From Lentzea guizhouensis (GTDB taxonomy: Bacteria; Actinomycetota; Actinomycetes; Mycobacteriales; Pseudonocardiaceae): a stretch of DNA of 64,000 nt. Both the position numbers and the translations under genes were made by a program. Every line of letters starts with the position of its first letter. Position 1 is the stretch's first letter. The notes below the pieces were generated by a model. The model saw only the letters and a program-made list of their open reading frames with translations, was not told the DNA's origin and did not search any database. Below are positions 1-9,642 of the stretch, in pieces. Location: assembly GCF_001701025.1 (NCBI RefSeq), contig NZ_CP016793.1:7936001-8000000 (forward strand), in the 5' to 3' direction.

Positions 1-979
1 GCAGGGCGGCGTCCGCGTCGGAAGTCCCACCTCTTCCGGCCAGCGACTCGGTAGGTGCACCTGCCTGGGCCTCTGCGTCCGCCGAGCTTCGGTGCCCGCT
101 CATCTCATTCCCGTCCAGACCCTCCAGCGCCCCGACCCGCGCGGCCAGTCGCAGCAGCCTGAGCACCTTCTCGTCGACCGCGGTCACCGCCACCTCCCCC
201 GCTTCGACCGCGTCAACCAGCCGATCACCCCACGGGCCCCACGGACCCGGCATCGAGAGGTCCTGTCCGGCCTCCGCCGCCGCGACCGTCGAGCGCACCG
301 CGCCCCAGTCGGACACCACCAGCCCGTCGAAACTCCACTCGTCCTTCAGAGGTGTGGTGAGCAGCGGGTTCTCCGACATCGAATGGCCGTTCACGCTGTT
401 GTAGGCCGACATCACCGCCCACGCGCCGGCCTGCACCACCGCCTCGAACGGAGCCAGGTAGAGCTCGCGGAGAGTCCGTTCGCCGAGCTCGACGTCGTGG
501 GTCAGCCGATCGGTCTCGGTCTCGTTGGCGACGAAGTGCTTCGGGGCGGCCGCGACACCCCCGGCCTGCACCCCCCGTACGTAGGCGACGCCGAGTCTGG
601 CGGTGAGCAGCGGGTCCTCGGAGAAGCACTCGAAGTGCCGTCCTCCGTACGGCGTGCGGTGCAGGTTGAGCACCGGCGCCAGAAGCACGTCCACACCCTT
701 GCGCCGGGCCTCGGCCGCCAGCAGCCCGCCCAGCCTTCCCACCAGGATCTCGTCCCAGGTCGCGGCCAGCGCCGTCGGCGACGGCAAGGCCAGTGACGTG
801 CGGCGTTCATCCCAACCTGGACCTCGCACGCCCGCCGGGCCGTCGGAGAACGTCAGGGCGCGCAGGCCGATGGCAGGCTCGGCGCAACTGCGCCACACCG
901 ACTCTCCCGACAGCAGCCGCACCTTGGCTCGCAGGTCGAGCTTGCCGACCAGGCGGACCAGCTCGTCGTCGTCGGGCAC
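1..979 (-). CDS. GH3 beta-glucosidase, 5' part (runs off the window)
   Basis: Reading the minus strand from a GTG at 979 gives about 326 codons of a glycoside hydrolase family 3 enzyme. The GH3 N-terminal barrel is clear: FSDGPAGVRG near residue 44, KHF at 147-149 and LVVSDWG at 220-226, whose Asp224 is the family nucleophile. The reading frame continues past base 1 after a hydrophilic Ser/Ala/Gly stretch, so the C-terminal domain is missing. There is no signal peptide, so the enzyme should be cytoplasmic and hydrolyse imported beta-glucosides. The start is fixed by AGGAGG at 985-990, five bases upstream. It lies downstream of the ROK regulator on the same strand but has its own promoter and operator. 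The family is clear; the exact substrate is inferred from the locus. Confidence 0.9.
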   Translation of the reverse strand, partial: MPDDDELVRLVGKLDLRAKVRLLSGESVWRSCAEPAIGLRALTFSDGPAGVRGPGWDERRTSLALPSPTALAATWDEILVGRLGGLLAAEARRKGVDVLLAPVLNLHRTPYGGRHFECFSEDPLLTARLGVAYVRGVQAGGVAAAPKHFVANETETDRLTHDVELGERTLRELYLAPFEAVVQAGAWAVMSAYNSVNGHSMSENPLLTTPLKDEWSFDGLVVSDWGAVRSTVAAAEAGQDLSMPGPWGPWGDRLVDAVEAGEVAVTAVDEKVLRLLRLAARVGALEGLDGNEMSGHRSSADAEAQAGAPTESLAGRGGTSDADAAL

Positions 980-991
980 CTGAACCTCCTC

Positions 992-1036
992 GGAGAGCGC
1001 TCTCCAAAGAGTCGGGGTGGAGGACGCCGGTGTCAA
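992..1036 (-). promoter_or_regulatory. Promoter and LacI-type operator of the GH3 gene
   Basis: On the minus strand TTGACA (1036-1031) and GACTCT (1013-1008) are separated by 17 bases, a good housekeeping promoter. Two bases further on is the perfect palindrome GGAGAGCGCTCTCC (992-1005), over the expected transcription start and just ahead of the ribosome binding site. The core matches the CebR-like operators known for LacI-family sugar repressors in actinomycetes. The same core, in the same place relative to a -10 box, precedes the GH81 gene. Confidence 0.8.
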
Positions 1037-1143
1037 TGAGGCGGAAGGTCCCTTCTCACACGACAGCGCGGACGGATCGGGGGTCGACACCCGTCTCCAG
1101 CAGCACAGCGAGGGGCAGCGTCGCTGCGCCGACCGCCACCGCG

Positions 1144-2262
1144 TCAGGACCGGTCAGGCCGAGTTCGATGCGGACTCGGCCGAATGGATGACGCAGGGCG
1201 TGCCCGGCCGACGATCTCGTCCAGCTTCTTCGCACCGAGCGCGAGTCCTGCCCAGCCACCGAGAACGACGCGTTCGGGGTTGAAGAGGTTCACCAGGTTC
1301 GCGATCCCGGCGCCCAGATAGCCCACGGACTCCGCCACCACCCGGCGGGCGACGGCAGACCGTGACGACAGCAGATCCTCCAAAGCGGACTGCTCGTCCA
1401 GCACCGGACCATGGCAGCCCAACGCTTCCCGGTAGCGGCCGAGCATGGCCTCCGCGCCGGCGTACGCCTCCAGGCACCCGCATGCCCCGCACCGGCACTG
1501 CCGTCCACCGTAGGCGATCGTGGTGTGGCCCCACTCCCCCGCGTTGCTGGTCGCTCCCCGTTGCACCACGCCACCGGACACCACCGCCACCCCGACGCCC
1601 GAACCGACCAGTGCGATCACCGCGTGGTCAGCGCCGCGCCCGGCGCCGAACCACATCTCCGCCTGCCCCTGGGTCTTCGCGCCGTTCTCCACGAACAGCG
1701 GCGGTTCGACCCCGGCCGAGCGGATCATCCTTTCGAGCGGTACCGCGTCCCAGCCGATGGTTTGCGCGTGCACGACCGCCGATGTTCCTTGCTCGACAGT
1801 GCCGGGCACTCCGATCCCGACACCGAGCACCGAGGACGCCGCGACGCCGGCCGTGGACAGGACCTCACCGATCCCCGACGCGATCAGACTGCTGACCGGG
1901 CCCGGCTCCACCAGCGTGAGCGGCAGATCCACAGCGGACAGCTTGGTCATGGCGAGGTCGAACAGCTCGACCTTGATCCCCGTCTCTCCGACGTCGACGC
2001 CGATGACGTGCCCGAACGCCGGGTTGACCCGCAGCAGCACACGTGGTCTGCCGCCGTCCGACTCGACCGAGCCGGCCTCGGTGACCAGGCCTTCCTCCAG
2101 CAGTTCGCCGGTGATCGTGCTGGCTGTCGCGGCGCTCAACCCGGTGCCGGCGCTGAGCTGCAGACGGCTCAGCGGTCCGCCCAGGAAGAGCGCGGTCAAC
2201 AGCACCGACCGGTTCTGTCGACGGAGGTCCCGCACGGTCGCTCGAGCACGCACCATGAGCAC
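1144..2262 (-). CDS. ROK-family transcriptional repressor, frameshifted near the C-terminus
   Basis: An N-terminal winged helix (about residues 10-70, LSAATASTITGELLEEG) precedes a ROK sugar-kinase-like domain with the IGVDVGETGIK motif and the zinc-binding signature CRCGACGCLEAYAG. ROK repressors of this layout sense sugars or sugar phosphates. The open frame ends at 1144 with an unrelated Arg/Pro-rich tail. The expected ROK C-terminus (HALRHPFGRVRIELGL then GAATLPLAVLLETG) continues in another frame to a stop at 1056-1058. So a one-base indel near 1200 has occurred in the genome or the assembly. It is divergent from the ABC importer across a shared control region. The start could also be the ATG or GTG a few codons downstream. 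Confidence 0.85.
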   Translation of the reverse strand: MLMVRARATVRDLRRQNRSVLLTALFLGGPLSRLQLSAGTGLSAATASTITGELLEEGLVTEAGSVESDGGRPRVLLRVNPAFGHVIGVDVGETGIKVELFDLAMTKLSAVDLPLTLVEPGPVSSLIASGIGEVLSTAGVAASSVLGVGIGVPGTVEQGTSAVVHAQTIGWDAVPLERMIRSAGVEPPLFVENGAKTQGQAEMWFGAGRGADHAVIALVGSGVGVAVVSGGVVQRGATSNAGEWGHTTIAYGGRQCRCGACGCLEAYAGAEAMLGRYREALGCHGPVLDEQSALEDLLSSRSAVARRVVAESVGYLGAGIANLVNLFNPERVVLGGWAGLALGAKKLDEIVGRARPASSIRPSPHRTRPDRS

Positions 2263-2263
2263 C

Positions 2264-2306
2264 GAGGTTACTTCGAGGCTAAAAATAAGCCTCGGTTCGT
2301 GACCTC
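2264..2306. promoter_or_regulatory. Inverted repeat between the ROK gene and the importer operon (candidate ROK operator)
   Basis: CGAGGCT (2274-2280) and AGCCTCG (2288-2294) form a perfect inverted repeat around an A/T-rich 7-base centre. Weaker outer arms GAGGTTAC and GTGACCTC lie at 2264-2271 and 2299-2306. It sits directly upstream of the ROK start and between the two divergent transcription units. GC arms around an A/T centre resemble known ROK operators. Binding by this ROK protein is inferred. Confidence 0.55.
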
Positions 2307-2313
2307 TTCGTTA

Positions 2314-2345
2314 TTGACTTGCCGACGAGGACAGGCGTCTACTCT
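2314..2345 (+). promoter_or_regulatory. Possible promoter of the ABC importer operon
   Basis: TTGACT (2314-2319) is followed by a weak -10 candidate, TCTACT (2338-2343) or TACTCT (2340-2345). The spacing of 18-20 bases is longer than ideal. It lies just downstream of the inverted repeat and about 110 bases ahead of the first gene. The -35 is good and the -10 uncertain. Confidence 0.35.
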
Positions 2346-2453
2346 ACGGCGACCAGAGGGCTTCCCAGGCCTCACCCGCGATGGCACGCGCGGTCACTTC
2401 GCTTCAGCGCTCACTTGATTCTTCTCGCTTCCGTTGGAGAACAAGGAGTTTCC

Positions 2454-4112
2454 ATGAGAATGAGGCGTGTTTGCGCTGCCGTCACCGCGACCGCCCTGGC
2501 GTTCACCGGTGCCTGTTCGGCCACCAACCCAGGTAGTGCCGGCAACTCCGCCGGTGTGCTGAACGTGGGCATGCCGAACGGACCGCAAACGGAGAACAAC
2601 AACCCGTTCCTCAACTCGTCGGCGTCCTCGTCCCTCGGCTATCGGCGGTTGCTCTTCGAACCGCTTGCCATGGTCAACGAAGTCAAGGTGACCGATCAGC
2701 CGAAGCCCTGGCTGGCAACGAAGTTCACCTGGTCGGACAACTTCCACAAGCTGTCTCTCACCATCCGTGACGGCGTGACGTGGTCCGACGGCAAGCCGCT
2801 GTCGGCCGAGGACGTGGCGTACACCTTCGAACTGCTCAAGAACAACCCCGGGCTGAACATCGAAGGTGTGCCATACCGGGACATCTCCTTCTCCGGCAAC
2901 GAGGTCACCGTCGGCTTCCCGAAGTCGCAGTACGTCAACCAGAAGAAGATCCTCGAACAGTTCGTGGTGCCCAAGCACCAGTGGTCGACCTTCGCCAACC
3001 CGACGACCGAGACGCTGAAGCAACCGATCGGCAGCGGCCCGTACACGCTGAAGTCCTTCACGCCGCAAGCGGTGACGCTGTCGATCAGGGACAAGTACTG
3101 GCAGGAGCTCCCGAAGGTCAAGGAGCTGCGCTACACCTCCTACAGTGACAACAACGCGCAGACCAACGCGCTCGCCACCGGCGCCGCCGAGTGGAGCTTC
3201 GTGTTCATCCCCAACTACCAGGCCGCGTACACCAGCAAGGACCCGCAGAACCACAAGCTGTGGTTCCCGCCTGTGCTCGGTGTCCACGGGCTGTGGTTCA
3301 ACACCAAGGCCAAGCCGTGGGACGACCCCGCACTGCGGCGTGCGGCGAACATGGTGGTCAACCGCGACGACATCTTCACCCAGGGCGAGGCAGGCTACTT
3401 CTACCCCAAGGTGGACAACATCACCGGCATCCCCACTCCCGCCGGTGAGTCCTTCATCGCGCCGCAGTTCAAGGACAAGAAGGTGACCGTCGACGTCGAG
3501 GGCGCGAAGAAGGCGCTGACCGAGGCCGGCTACACCTTCGACGGCACCACCCTGAAGGGCAAGGACGGTCAGCCGGTCACGATCACACTGACCGTTCCCA
3601 CCGGCTGGTCGGACTACGTCACCGACCTGGAGATCATCAAAGACAACTTCGCCAAGATCGGCATCGCGGCAACGGTGAACCTGCAGAACGCCGACGCGTG
3701 GACCAAAGCGCTCGACACCGGCGACTTCGGCGCCGCGATGCACTGGACGAACAACGGCCTGACACTCTATGACATCTACCAGTCCATCATGGATGGCGCG
3801 TTGTACAAGCCGATCGGACAGTCCGGCGTGAACGGCAACTACGGCCGCTACGAGAACCCGGCCGCCACCAAGGCATTGGACGACTTCTCCAACGCCGCCG
3901 ACGAGTCGGTTCGCACCGCGGCGTTGCAGGAGCTGCAGAAGATCTTCGTCCAGGACATGCCGGTCATCATCACCTCGGCGGCCAACGGCGGAGGCCAGTA
4001 CAGCACCAAGAACTGGGTGGGCTGGCCGAGTGAGCAGGACCAGTACGCACCTGCGCAACCGACGCTGGAGAACGCACTCGACATCGTCATGAAGCTGAGG
4101 CCTTCCTCGTGA
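2454..4112 (+). CDS. ABC importer substrate-binding lipoprotein, SBP family 5 (Dpp/Opp type)
   Basis: A 552-residue extracytoplasmic solute receptor. It starts at an ATG after AAGGAG (2443-2448); the frame is open further upstream but without a comparable ribosome site. The signal peptide ends in the lipobox FTGAC, so it should be a membrane-anchored lipoprotein. The mature part reads as SBP_bac_5, for example [20 protein letters not shown] near residue 110 and an [15 protein letters not shown] segment near 195. Family 5 receptors bind peptides but also oligosaccharides, including beta-glucan oligomers in some bacteria. With GH3, GH81 and ROK neighbours, a beta-glucooligosaccharide is the likelier cargo; this is inferred. 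Its stop overlaps the GTG of the next gene. Confidence 0.9.
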   Translation: MRMRRVCAAVTATALAFTGACSATNPGSAGNSAGVLNVGMPNGPQTENNNPFLNSSASSSLGYRRLLFEPLAMVNEVKVTDQPKPWLATKFTWSDNFHKLSLTIRDGVTWSDGKPLSAEDVAYTFELLKNNPGLNIEGVPYRDISFSGNEVTVGFPKSQYVNQKKILEQFVVPKHQWSTFANPTTETLKQPIGSGPYTLKSFTPQAVTLSIRDKYWQELPKVKELRYTSYSDNNAQTNALATGAAEWSFVFIPNYQAAYTSKDPQNHKLWFPPVLGVHGLWFNTKAKPWDDPALRRAANMVVNRDDIFTQGEAGYFYPKVDNITGIPTPAGESFIAPQFKDKKVTVDVEGAKKALTEAGYTFDGTTLKGKDGQPVTITLTVPTGWSDYVTDLEIIKDNFAKIGIAATVNLQNADAWTKALDTGDFGAAMHWTNNGLTLYDIYQSIMDGALYKPIGQSGVNGNYGRYENPAATKALDDFSNAADESVRTAALQELQKIFVQDMPVIITSAANGGGQYSTKNWVGWPSEQDQYAPAQPTLENALDIVMKLRPSS

Positions 4113-5137
4113 CGGCCGAAGCAGCTCCGGCGGTCTCCAGGCCGGTCTCCGTCGAGATCGTTCTGGAGGCCGACGGCCTCACCAAGTACTTCCCCATCAG
4201 AACGCCGTTGTCACGAACGAAGAAAGCGGTGCGCGCGGTCGAGGGAGTGTCGCTTCAGCTGCGCAAGGGCAGCGTCACCGCGCTCGTCGGCGAGTCGGGG
4301 TCGGGCAAGTCGACAGTCGCGCGCCTGCTTGCACAGCTGTACCCGCTGTCATCCGGTGAGATCCGGCTGCACGGCCAGGTGGTCGCCGTGCAGCGGGGCC
4401 TGACGCGCGGGCGGCGATTCCGCGCATATTGCCGGCGCGTTCAGATGATCTTCCAGGACCCGTTCGCCTCCCTCAACCCCGTGCACAGCATTCGTTACCA
4501 CCTGACCAGAGCGCTCACCATCCACGGCAACCGCGGCGACGACCTGGAGACGTCGCTCGCGGAGCTGCTGACCCGCGTGCACCTGACGCCCGCGCAGCGC
4601 TACCTCGACAGATACCCGCACGAGCTTTCCGGCGGTCAGCGGCAACGCGTCGCGATCGCGCGAGCGCTGGCGGCGAGTCCCGAGGTGCTGCTGGCGGACG
4701 AGCCGGTGTCCATGTTGGACGTCTCGATCCGGCTGGGTGTGCTGAACCTGTTGCGCGACTTGAAGGAACGGCTGCACTTGTCGATCCTCTACATCACGCA
4801 CGACATCGCGTCAGCTCGCTACTTCGCCGACGAGACGGTGGTGATGTACGCCGGGCAGGTGGTCGAGGGCGGTGCCAGCGAGACCGTCACGCAGAGGCCG
4901 GCACATCCGTACACGCAGCTGTTGATCGAGTCGGCACCGGACCCGGACCGGCCCGCGGTGGACGAGAAGGACGGCGGCGCCGGTGAGCCGCCGGCCCTGA
5001 TCGACCCGCCGTCGGGTTGCCGGTTCCACCCGCGCTGCCCGTTCGCGATGGACGTCTGCCGCACGGACCGCCCACCGCGGTTCGAGCTCGGCGACGGGCA
5101 CTTCGCGGCGTGCTGGCTGTACCGGGAGGAGGCATGA
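4109..5137 (+). CDS. Dpp/Opp-type ABC importer ATPase (OppF/DppF-like)
   Basis: A 342-residue nucleotide-binding subunit. Walker [10 protein letters not shown] lies near residue 61, the signature LSGGQRQR near 173 and Walker B VLLADEP near 195, followed by an H-loop ITHD. The C-terminal oligopeptide-transporter extension with its Cys motif is present ([14 protein letters not shown]). The GTG start overlaps the receptor stop (GTGA), indicating translational coupling. It should pair with the second ATPase at 6992 as a heterodimer energising the two permeases. The gene order receptor-ATPase-permease-permease-ATPase is unusual for this family, in which the ATPases normally sit together. Confidence 0.9.
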   Translation: MTAEAAPAVSRPVSVEIVLEADGLTKYFPIRTPLSRTKKAVRAVEGVSLQLRKGSVTALVGESGSGKSTVARLLAQLYPLSSGEIRLHGQVVAVQRGLTRGRRFRAYCRRVQMIFQDPFASLNPVHSIRYHLTRALTIHGNRGDDLETSLAELLTRVHLTPAQRYLDRYPHELSGGQRQRVAIARALAASPEVLLADEPVSMLDVSIRLGVLNLLRDLKERLHLSILYITHDIASARYFADETVVMYAGQVVEGGASETVTQRPAHPYTQLLIESAPDPDRPAVDEKDGGAGEPPALIDPPSGCRFHPRCPFAMDVCRTDRPPRFELGDGHFAACWLYREEA

Positions 5138-6114
5138 GCTATCTCCTCAAGCGGATCGGCTTCTACCTGCTCACCGCGTGGGCGGCGATCACGATCAACT
5201 TCTTCGTGCCGAGGATGATCCCGGGCGACCCGGTGCAGGCGCTGATCACCAAGCAGCGCGGGCAGATGACGAGCGAGGCCGTCAGGTCGCTCTACGTCCT
5301 CTTCGGCTTGGACAAGAACGAGAGCCTGGCGAGTCAGTACTTCTCCTACCTCGGCCAGCTCTTCCGCGGCGACCTCGGGATGTCGTTCACGTTCTTCCCG
5401 AGCCCGGTGTCGGACGTGATCGGCGACGGGCTGCCGTGGACCGTCGGGCTGGTCGGCATCACGACGGTGATCGGGTTCCTGCTCGGGACGGCGGCGGGCG
5501 CCGTGGTGGGCTGGCGGCGCGGCACGTGGGCGGACACGCTGATTCCGGTCACCACGTTCGTCTCGTCCATCCCCTACTTCTGGCTCGGTTTGGTGGCCAT
5601 CGCGCTGCTCACCGGTCCGGGCAGCTTCTTCCCCGCGTCAGGTGCCTACGGGATCGGCCTGGTGCCGAACTGGGACTGGCAGTTCATCGGTAGCACCGTC
5701 CAGCACGCCCTGCTGCCAGGGTTCACGATCCTGGTGTCATCCATCAGCGGCTGGATCCTCAGCATGCGCAACATGATGGTGACCGTGTCGTCGGACGACT
5801 ACGTCACCGTCGCGCACGCCAAGGGACTTTCCGAACGACGGGTGATGCTCGCCTACGCCGCCCGCAACGCGCTGCTCCCCAACGTGTCCGGCTTCGCCCT
5901 GGCGCTCGGGTTCATCGTCGGCGGCACCCTGCTGGTGGAGATCGTGTTCTCCTACCCCGGTCTCGGCCTGCAACTGTTCCAGGCCGTCGGAGCCAAGGAC
6001 TACCCGCTCCTGCAGGGCATCTTCCTCGTCATCACGCTGTCCGTGCTGCTGGCGAACCTCCTCGCGGACGTCGCCTACCTCGCGCTGGACCCGCGCACCC
6101 GCAGGGAGGGTTGA
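5134..6114 (+). CDS. Dpp/Opp-type ABC importer permease 1 (DppB-like)
   Basis: A 326-residue inner-membrane permease. The ATG overlaps the preceding TGA (ATGA) and follows GGGAGGAGG. The N-terminus ([21 protein letters not shown]) is a typical first membrane helix of DppB proteins, followed by the family motif PGDP. The EAA loop that docks with the ATPase is seen near residue 225 ([17 protein letters not shown]), and about six hydrophobic helices are visible. Together with the next gene it forms the membrane channel. Confidence 0.9.
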   Translation: MSYLLKRIGFYLLTAWAAITINFFVPRMIPGDPVQALITKQRGQMTSEAVRSLYVLFGLDKNESLASQYFSYLGQLFRGDLGMSFTFFPSPVSDVIGDGLPWTVGLVGITTVIGFLLGTAAGAVVGWRRGTWADTLIPVTTFVSSIPYFWLGLVAIALLTGPGSFFPASGAYGIGLVPNWDWQFIGSTVQHALLPGFTILVSSISGWILSMRNMMVTVSSDDYVTVAHAKGLSERRVMLAYAARNALLPNVSGFALALGFIVGGTLLVEIVFSYPGLGLQLFQAVGAKDYPLLQGIFLVITLSVLLANLLADVAYLALDPRTRREG

Positions 6115-6995
6115 TGCGCACCAACCCCAAGGCGCTCACCGGCTTGGTGATGCTGGGAGTGTTCGCCGTGCTCTCGGTGGTCGGCCCGTGGCTCGCGCCA
6201 TTCGACCCGTCCGCGCGCAGCAACGCGTTGTTGCAACCACCGTCGCCGGAGCACTGGTTCGGCACCACGCACCTGGGCCAGGACATCTTCAGCCAAGTGC
6301 TGGTCGGCACGCGCAGCGTCGTGGTCGTGGGCGCGGTCGCGGGTATCGTCGCGACCGCGCTGTCCGTGCTGATCGGCATCACCGCCGGCTACCTCAGCGG
6401 GTCGGCAGCGGAAGGCCTTTCCGCTCTGTCGAACGTGTTCCTGGTGATCCCGGCCCTGCCGTTGATCGTCATCATCACGTCGTCACTGCCCCAGACCAGC
6501 AACCTCACGATCGCGCTGGTGATCGGGCTGACGTCGTGGGCATGGAACGCACGGGTGTTGCGCGCGCAGACGTTGTCGCTGCGCAAGCGCGACTACGTGG
6601 AGGCGGCAAGGGCGAACGGCGAGGCGACGTGGCGCATCATCCTGTTCGAGATCCTGCCGAACCTCACGGCCGTCATCGCGTCCGGTTTCGTCGGCACTGT
6701 GCTGTTCGCGGTGGTCTCCGAAATCACACTGGCGTTCATCGGCGTGTCCGACGCAGGCGGGTGGAACTGGGGCACGGTGCTCTACTGGGCCCAGTCACAA
6801 CAGGCGCTCGCTCAGGGCGCGTGGTGGTGGTTCGTCCCCGCCGGCCTCGCGATCGCACTGCTCGGCACCTCGTTGTCACTGGTCAACTTCGGCATCGACG
6901 AGTACGTCAACCCACGCCTGCGCACCCGGTTCTCGATGCGCGGGGTGCGGATGCGGGTCGGCTTCACCCCGGTTCTCGCCAAGGAGAAGTCATGA
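6114..6995 (+). CDS. Dpp/Opp-type ABC importer permease 2 (DppC-like)
   Basis: A 293-residue permease. Its ATG shares one base with the preceding TGA. The N-terminus shows the DppC pattern of a first helix, then PWLAPFDP and HWFGTTHLGQDIFSQVL, a strongly conserved motif of this subfamily. The EAA loop is DYVEAARANGEATWRII near residue 160. It ends in an Arg-rich tail and overlaps the next ATG by four bases. It should heterodimerise with the product at 5134. Confidence 0.9.
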   Translation: MRTNPKALTGLVMLGVFAVLSVVGPWLAPFDPSARSNALLQPPSPEHWFGTTHLGQDIFSQVLVGTRSVVVVGAVAGIVATALSVLIGITAGYLSGSAAEGLSALSNVFLVIPALPLIVIITSSLPQTSNLTIALVIGLTSWAWNARVLRAQTLSLRKRDYVEAARANGEATWRIILFEILPNLTAVIASGFVGTVLFAVVSEITLAFIGVSDAGGWNWGTVLYWAQSQQALAQGAWWWFVPAGLAIALLGTSLSLVNFGIDEYVNPRLRTRFSMRGVRMRVGFTPVLAKEKS

Positions 6996-7981
6996 AGGAA
7001 CCCATTCTCGAAGTGCGCGGACTGAACGTCGACTACGGCGTCGGCCCAGAGTCGGTGCGCGCGGTCCGCGACGTGAATCTGACGCTGCACCGCGGCGAAG
7101 TGCTCGGCCTGGCAGGAGAATCGGGCAGTGGCAAGTCCACGCTGGCCTACGGCATGACCCGGCTGCTGCCACCGCCGGGGGTGGTCGCCGGTGGCGAGGT
7201 GACGTATCACCTCGACGACGGCAGCACCGTCGACCTGTTGCGAATCCGCGACGCAGACCTGCGGCGGCTGCGGTGGGCGGAGATCGCCATCGTCTTCCAG
7301 GGGGCGATCAACTCGCTCAACCCCGTACAGCGGATCTCCACCCAGCTGGTGGACGTGATCAAGGCGCACTCGCCCAGGACGTCACCGCGTTCTCGGCAGG
7401 ACCGGGCAGGCGAACTGCTGGAACTGGTCGGCATCGCGGCCGACCGGCTGCACAGCTACCCGCACCAGCTGTCCGGCGGGATGCGGCAGCGGGTGATGAT
7501 CGCGATGGCGCTCGCGCTGGAACCCCGAGTGGTGATCATGGACGAACCGACCACCGCGCTGGACGTGGTGGTGCAGCGGCAGATCCTGCGCACGCTCGTG
7601 GAGCTTCGCGAGCGGCTGGGGTTCTCAGTCGTGTTCATCACTCACGACCTGTCGTTGCTGGCCGAGTTCTCGGACCGGATCGCGATCATGTACGCGGGCC
7701 AGGTCGTCGAGGAGGCGATGTCGGCCGATCTCTACCGCTCACCTCTGCACCCCTACAGCGACGGCTTGCTGCGATCGTTTCCCGCGTTGAAGGGAGAGAA
7801 GCGGGAGCTGTCAGGCATCCCGGGCTCACCGCCCGATCTTCGGACGATGCCGAGCGGGTGTGCGTTCCACCCGCGGTGCCCTCGCGCCATGGACGTCTGC
7901 GACAAGCGCACACCAGCTTTGGGACAGAGCAGCGGCAACCGTTCGGTAGCTTGCTGGCTGCACCCGGTTGCCGTCAGGTGA
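6992..7981 (+). CDS. Dpp/Opp-type ABC importer ATPase (OppD/DppD-like)
   Basis: A 329-residue ATPase. The start is an ATG overlapping the permease stop, preceded by AAGGAG. Walker [10 protein letters not shown] lies near residue 45, FQGAINSLNPVQ is the Q-loop, LSGGMRQR is the signature near 160 and VVIMDEPTTALD is Walker B. The DppD-type C-terminal motif CAFHPRCPRAMDVC is present. It is the last gene of the five-gene operon. No clear hairpin terminator was seen in the following 100 bases. Confidence 0.9.
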   Translation: MKEPILEVRGLNVDYGVGPESVRAVRDVNLTLHRGEVLGLAGESGSGKSTLAYGMTRLLPPPGVVAGGEVTYHLDDGSTVDLLRIRDADLRRLRWAEIAIVFQGAINSLNPVQRISTQLVDVIKAHSPRTSPRSRQDRAGELLELVGIAADRLHSYPHQLSGGMRQRVMIAMALALEPRVVIMDEPTTALDVVVQRQILRTLVELRERLGFSVVFITHDLSLLAEFSDRIAIMYAGQVVEEAMSADLYRSPLHPYSDGLLRSFPALKGEKRELSGIPGSPPDLRTMPSGCAFHPRCPRAMDVCDKRTPALGQSSGNRSVACWLHPVAVR

Positions 7982-8389
7982 ACCGCCGCAGAACCCACGT
8001 AGCCCGTATCGCCTGACCTCATCAGTTCAGCGCTCACACGAATCCGGCGGCTGTGGTGCGGCCCGGCCTTTTCCGCGGCCGCCGTCAACCGCGGAGGCGC
8101 TTCCACCACTCTGTTGAGGGTGGCGGTCGAACATCCGAAGCGGACAAACGCAAGGAGATGCCCTGGAGTTCATCGCCTTCGCCAATGCTTTCCGCATGCC
8201 CGTTTGCAGGGCATCTGCACGAGCGAAAAACCGATGCCGATTCGTGGGGGACGCGCATTCACCAGCGCGAGACGTCAGCGAGTGCGTTCGTAGAGGCGGC
8301 GTGCTTTCTCACGGTTGCGCAGACGGCCATCGAGCACCGGCGGGCACGGTTCCGGAACCCGGTGTCGTCGACGATCAGCACACCGTCAG
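7982..8389. other. Intergenic stretch without a recognisable gene
   Basis: Follows the importer operon. Reading all frames gives only short, low-complexity translations with no family resemblance. CCGCGG occurs twice near 8077-8095 within GC-rich sequence, but no convincing terminator or promoter was found. Given the gene remnant immediately downstream it may be decayed coding DNA. Confidence 0.4.
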
Positions 8390-8562
8390 TCACCCGAGGT
8401 GCGGCGCTCCGCCGGGACGAGGTGTTCGTCACCGCCCCGGCGTTCCCGATCGTCCGCGCGGCAAGGCACGGCTGCGACTACAGGTATCCGCCGCCAACTC
8501 CCTGGCCGAGGTCGACCTCGTCCTCGACGCGCTGAACCGGTCCCTGCCAAGCTCGACGCGCG
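8390..8562 (+). pseudogene. Remnant of a class II PLP-dependent acyltransferase (KBL/AONS type)
   Basis: One frame reads DEVFVTAPAFPIV and a neighbouring frame continues with KARLRLQVSAANSLAEVDLV followed by LDALNR. Together these match the C-terminal 45 or so residues of 2-amino-3-ketobutyrate CoA ligase / 8-amino-7-oxononanoate synthase proteins. A frameshift near 8455 separates the halves and nothing upstream resembles the PLP-binding core. Only a dead 3' fragment is supported. Confidence 0.5.
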
Positions 8563-8575
8563 ATGACCGACGCCG

Positions 8576-9571
8576 TCACACCCTGTCGAGCCCGGCCGCG
8601 GCCATCGGCCGCGTGGACGAGTACGCCAGGCGGTAGGCGTTCGGTGTAAGCCCCACACAGGAACGTAGATGCTTGCGCAGAACCACAGGATCAGCGAAAC
8701 CCGTCGCACGGGCAATCTCGCTGACGCTGAGCTGCGTGGTCTCCAAGAGCTGGCGGGCGTGGTCCACGCGCCGTTGAGCCACCCACTGCTGGGGGCTCTG
8801 CCCCACCTCGGCCCGGAATCGACGGGTGAACGTGCGCACACTCATCCGTGCGTGCCGGGCCAGGTCAGCGAGGGTCAGTGGTTCCGCCAGCCGCTCGAGC
8901 GCCCACTGGCGGGTGGCCGTCGTCGAGCTGTCCGCATGGTCAGGCAGAGGGATCTCGACGAACTGGGCCTGGCCCCCCTCGCGCCACGGAGCGACCACGC
9001 ACCGCCGCGCCGCGGCGTTGGCCACCGCCGCACCGTGGTCGCGCCGCACGAGGTGCAGGCACAGGTCGATGCCGGCCGCCGCGCCCGCCGAGGTCAGGAT
9101 GCGTCCGTTGTCGACGAAAAGGACGTTCCGGTTCACGTCGACGAGCGGGAAGCGATGGGCGAACTCGTCGCACAGGGCCCAGTGCGTTGTCGCGCCCTGC
9201 CCGTCGAGCAACCCTGCGGCGGCGAGCACGAACGCCGACGTGCACAAGCTGACTATTCGAGTCTCCGGGGCAATCGCGGCCAGGACGGCGGACAGCTCGC
9301 CACTGAGCCCGCCGGGCCCGGGGTGCTCACGACGGCTGTCCTGCGTGGCGACCACGACGGTGTCCGCGGTGGCCAGAACCGACTCGTCGTGCGCGACGCT
9401 CACCGTGAAGTCCTGGTTCGTCCGCACCGGCCGACCGCCGATCGAGCAGGTCGACACGCGGTACAGGGGCTCGCCGGCGGCGTCGAGGGCGTGCCCGAAC
9501 ACCTGGGCCGGGATACCGAGGTCGAACGGCTTGACGCCGTCGAGGGCGAGGACGACGACGTGGTGCGACAT
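8576..9571 (-). CDS. GlxA-like AraC-family regulator with DJ-1/PfpI domain
   Basis: 331 residues. The N-terminal half is a class I glutamine amidotransferase-like domain of the DJ-1/PfpI type (VVVLALDGVKPFDLGIPAQV at the start, nucleophile-elbow Cys in VSLCTSAF near residue 110). The C-terminal half is an AraC/XylS double helix-turn-helix (LARHARMSVRTFTRRFRAEV and ISEIARATGF-like VSEIARATGFADP). Such regulators often act on neighbouring catabolic genes. It is divergent from the aldehyde dehydrogenase with about 70 bases between the starts, so that gene is the natural target. The ligand is unknown. Confidence 0.88.
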   Translation of the reverse strand: MSHHVVVLALDGVKPFDLGIPAQVFGHALDAAGEPLYRVSTCSIGGRPVRTNQDFTVSVAHDESVLATADTVVVATQDSRREHPGPGGLSGELSAVLAAIAPETRIVSLCTSAFVLAAAGLLDGQGATTHWALCDEFAHRFPLVDVNRNVLFVDNGRILTSAGAAAGIDLCLHLVRRDHGAAVANAAARRCVVAPWREGGQAQFVEIPLPDHADSSTTATRQWALERLAEPLTLADLARHARMSVRTFTRRFRAEVGQSPQQWVAQRRVDHARQLLETTQLSVSEIARATGFADPVVLRKHLRSCVGLTPNAYRLAYSSTRPMAAAGLDRV

Positions 9572-9642
9572 GGCCCGAATGTTACGTCAAATGTCTTTCG
9601 GGCCACTCCCGCTGATGGGATCGCGCTCCCCACACTGGTTCG

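Noticed and set aside
2394..4058. 554-codon minus-strand frame opposite the receptor gene
   Set aside because: No domain, no ribosome site and opposite a clear SBP family 5 lipoprotein.
8053..8389. Open frame upstream of the PLP-enzyme remnant
   Set aside because: No similarity to the PLP-binding core or any other family could be seen, so it was left as unassigned DNA.
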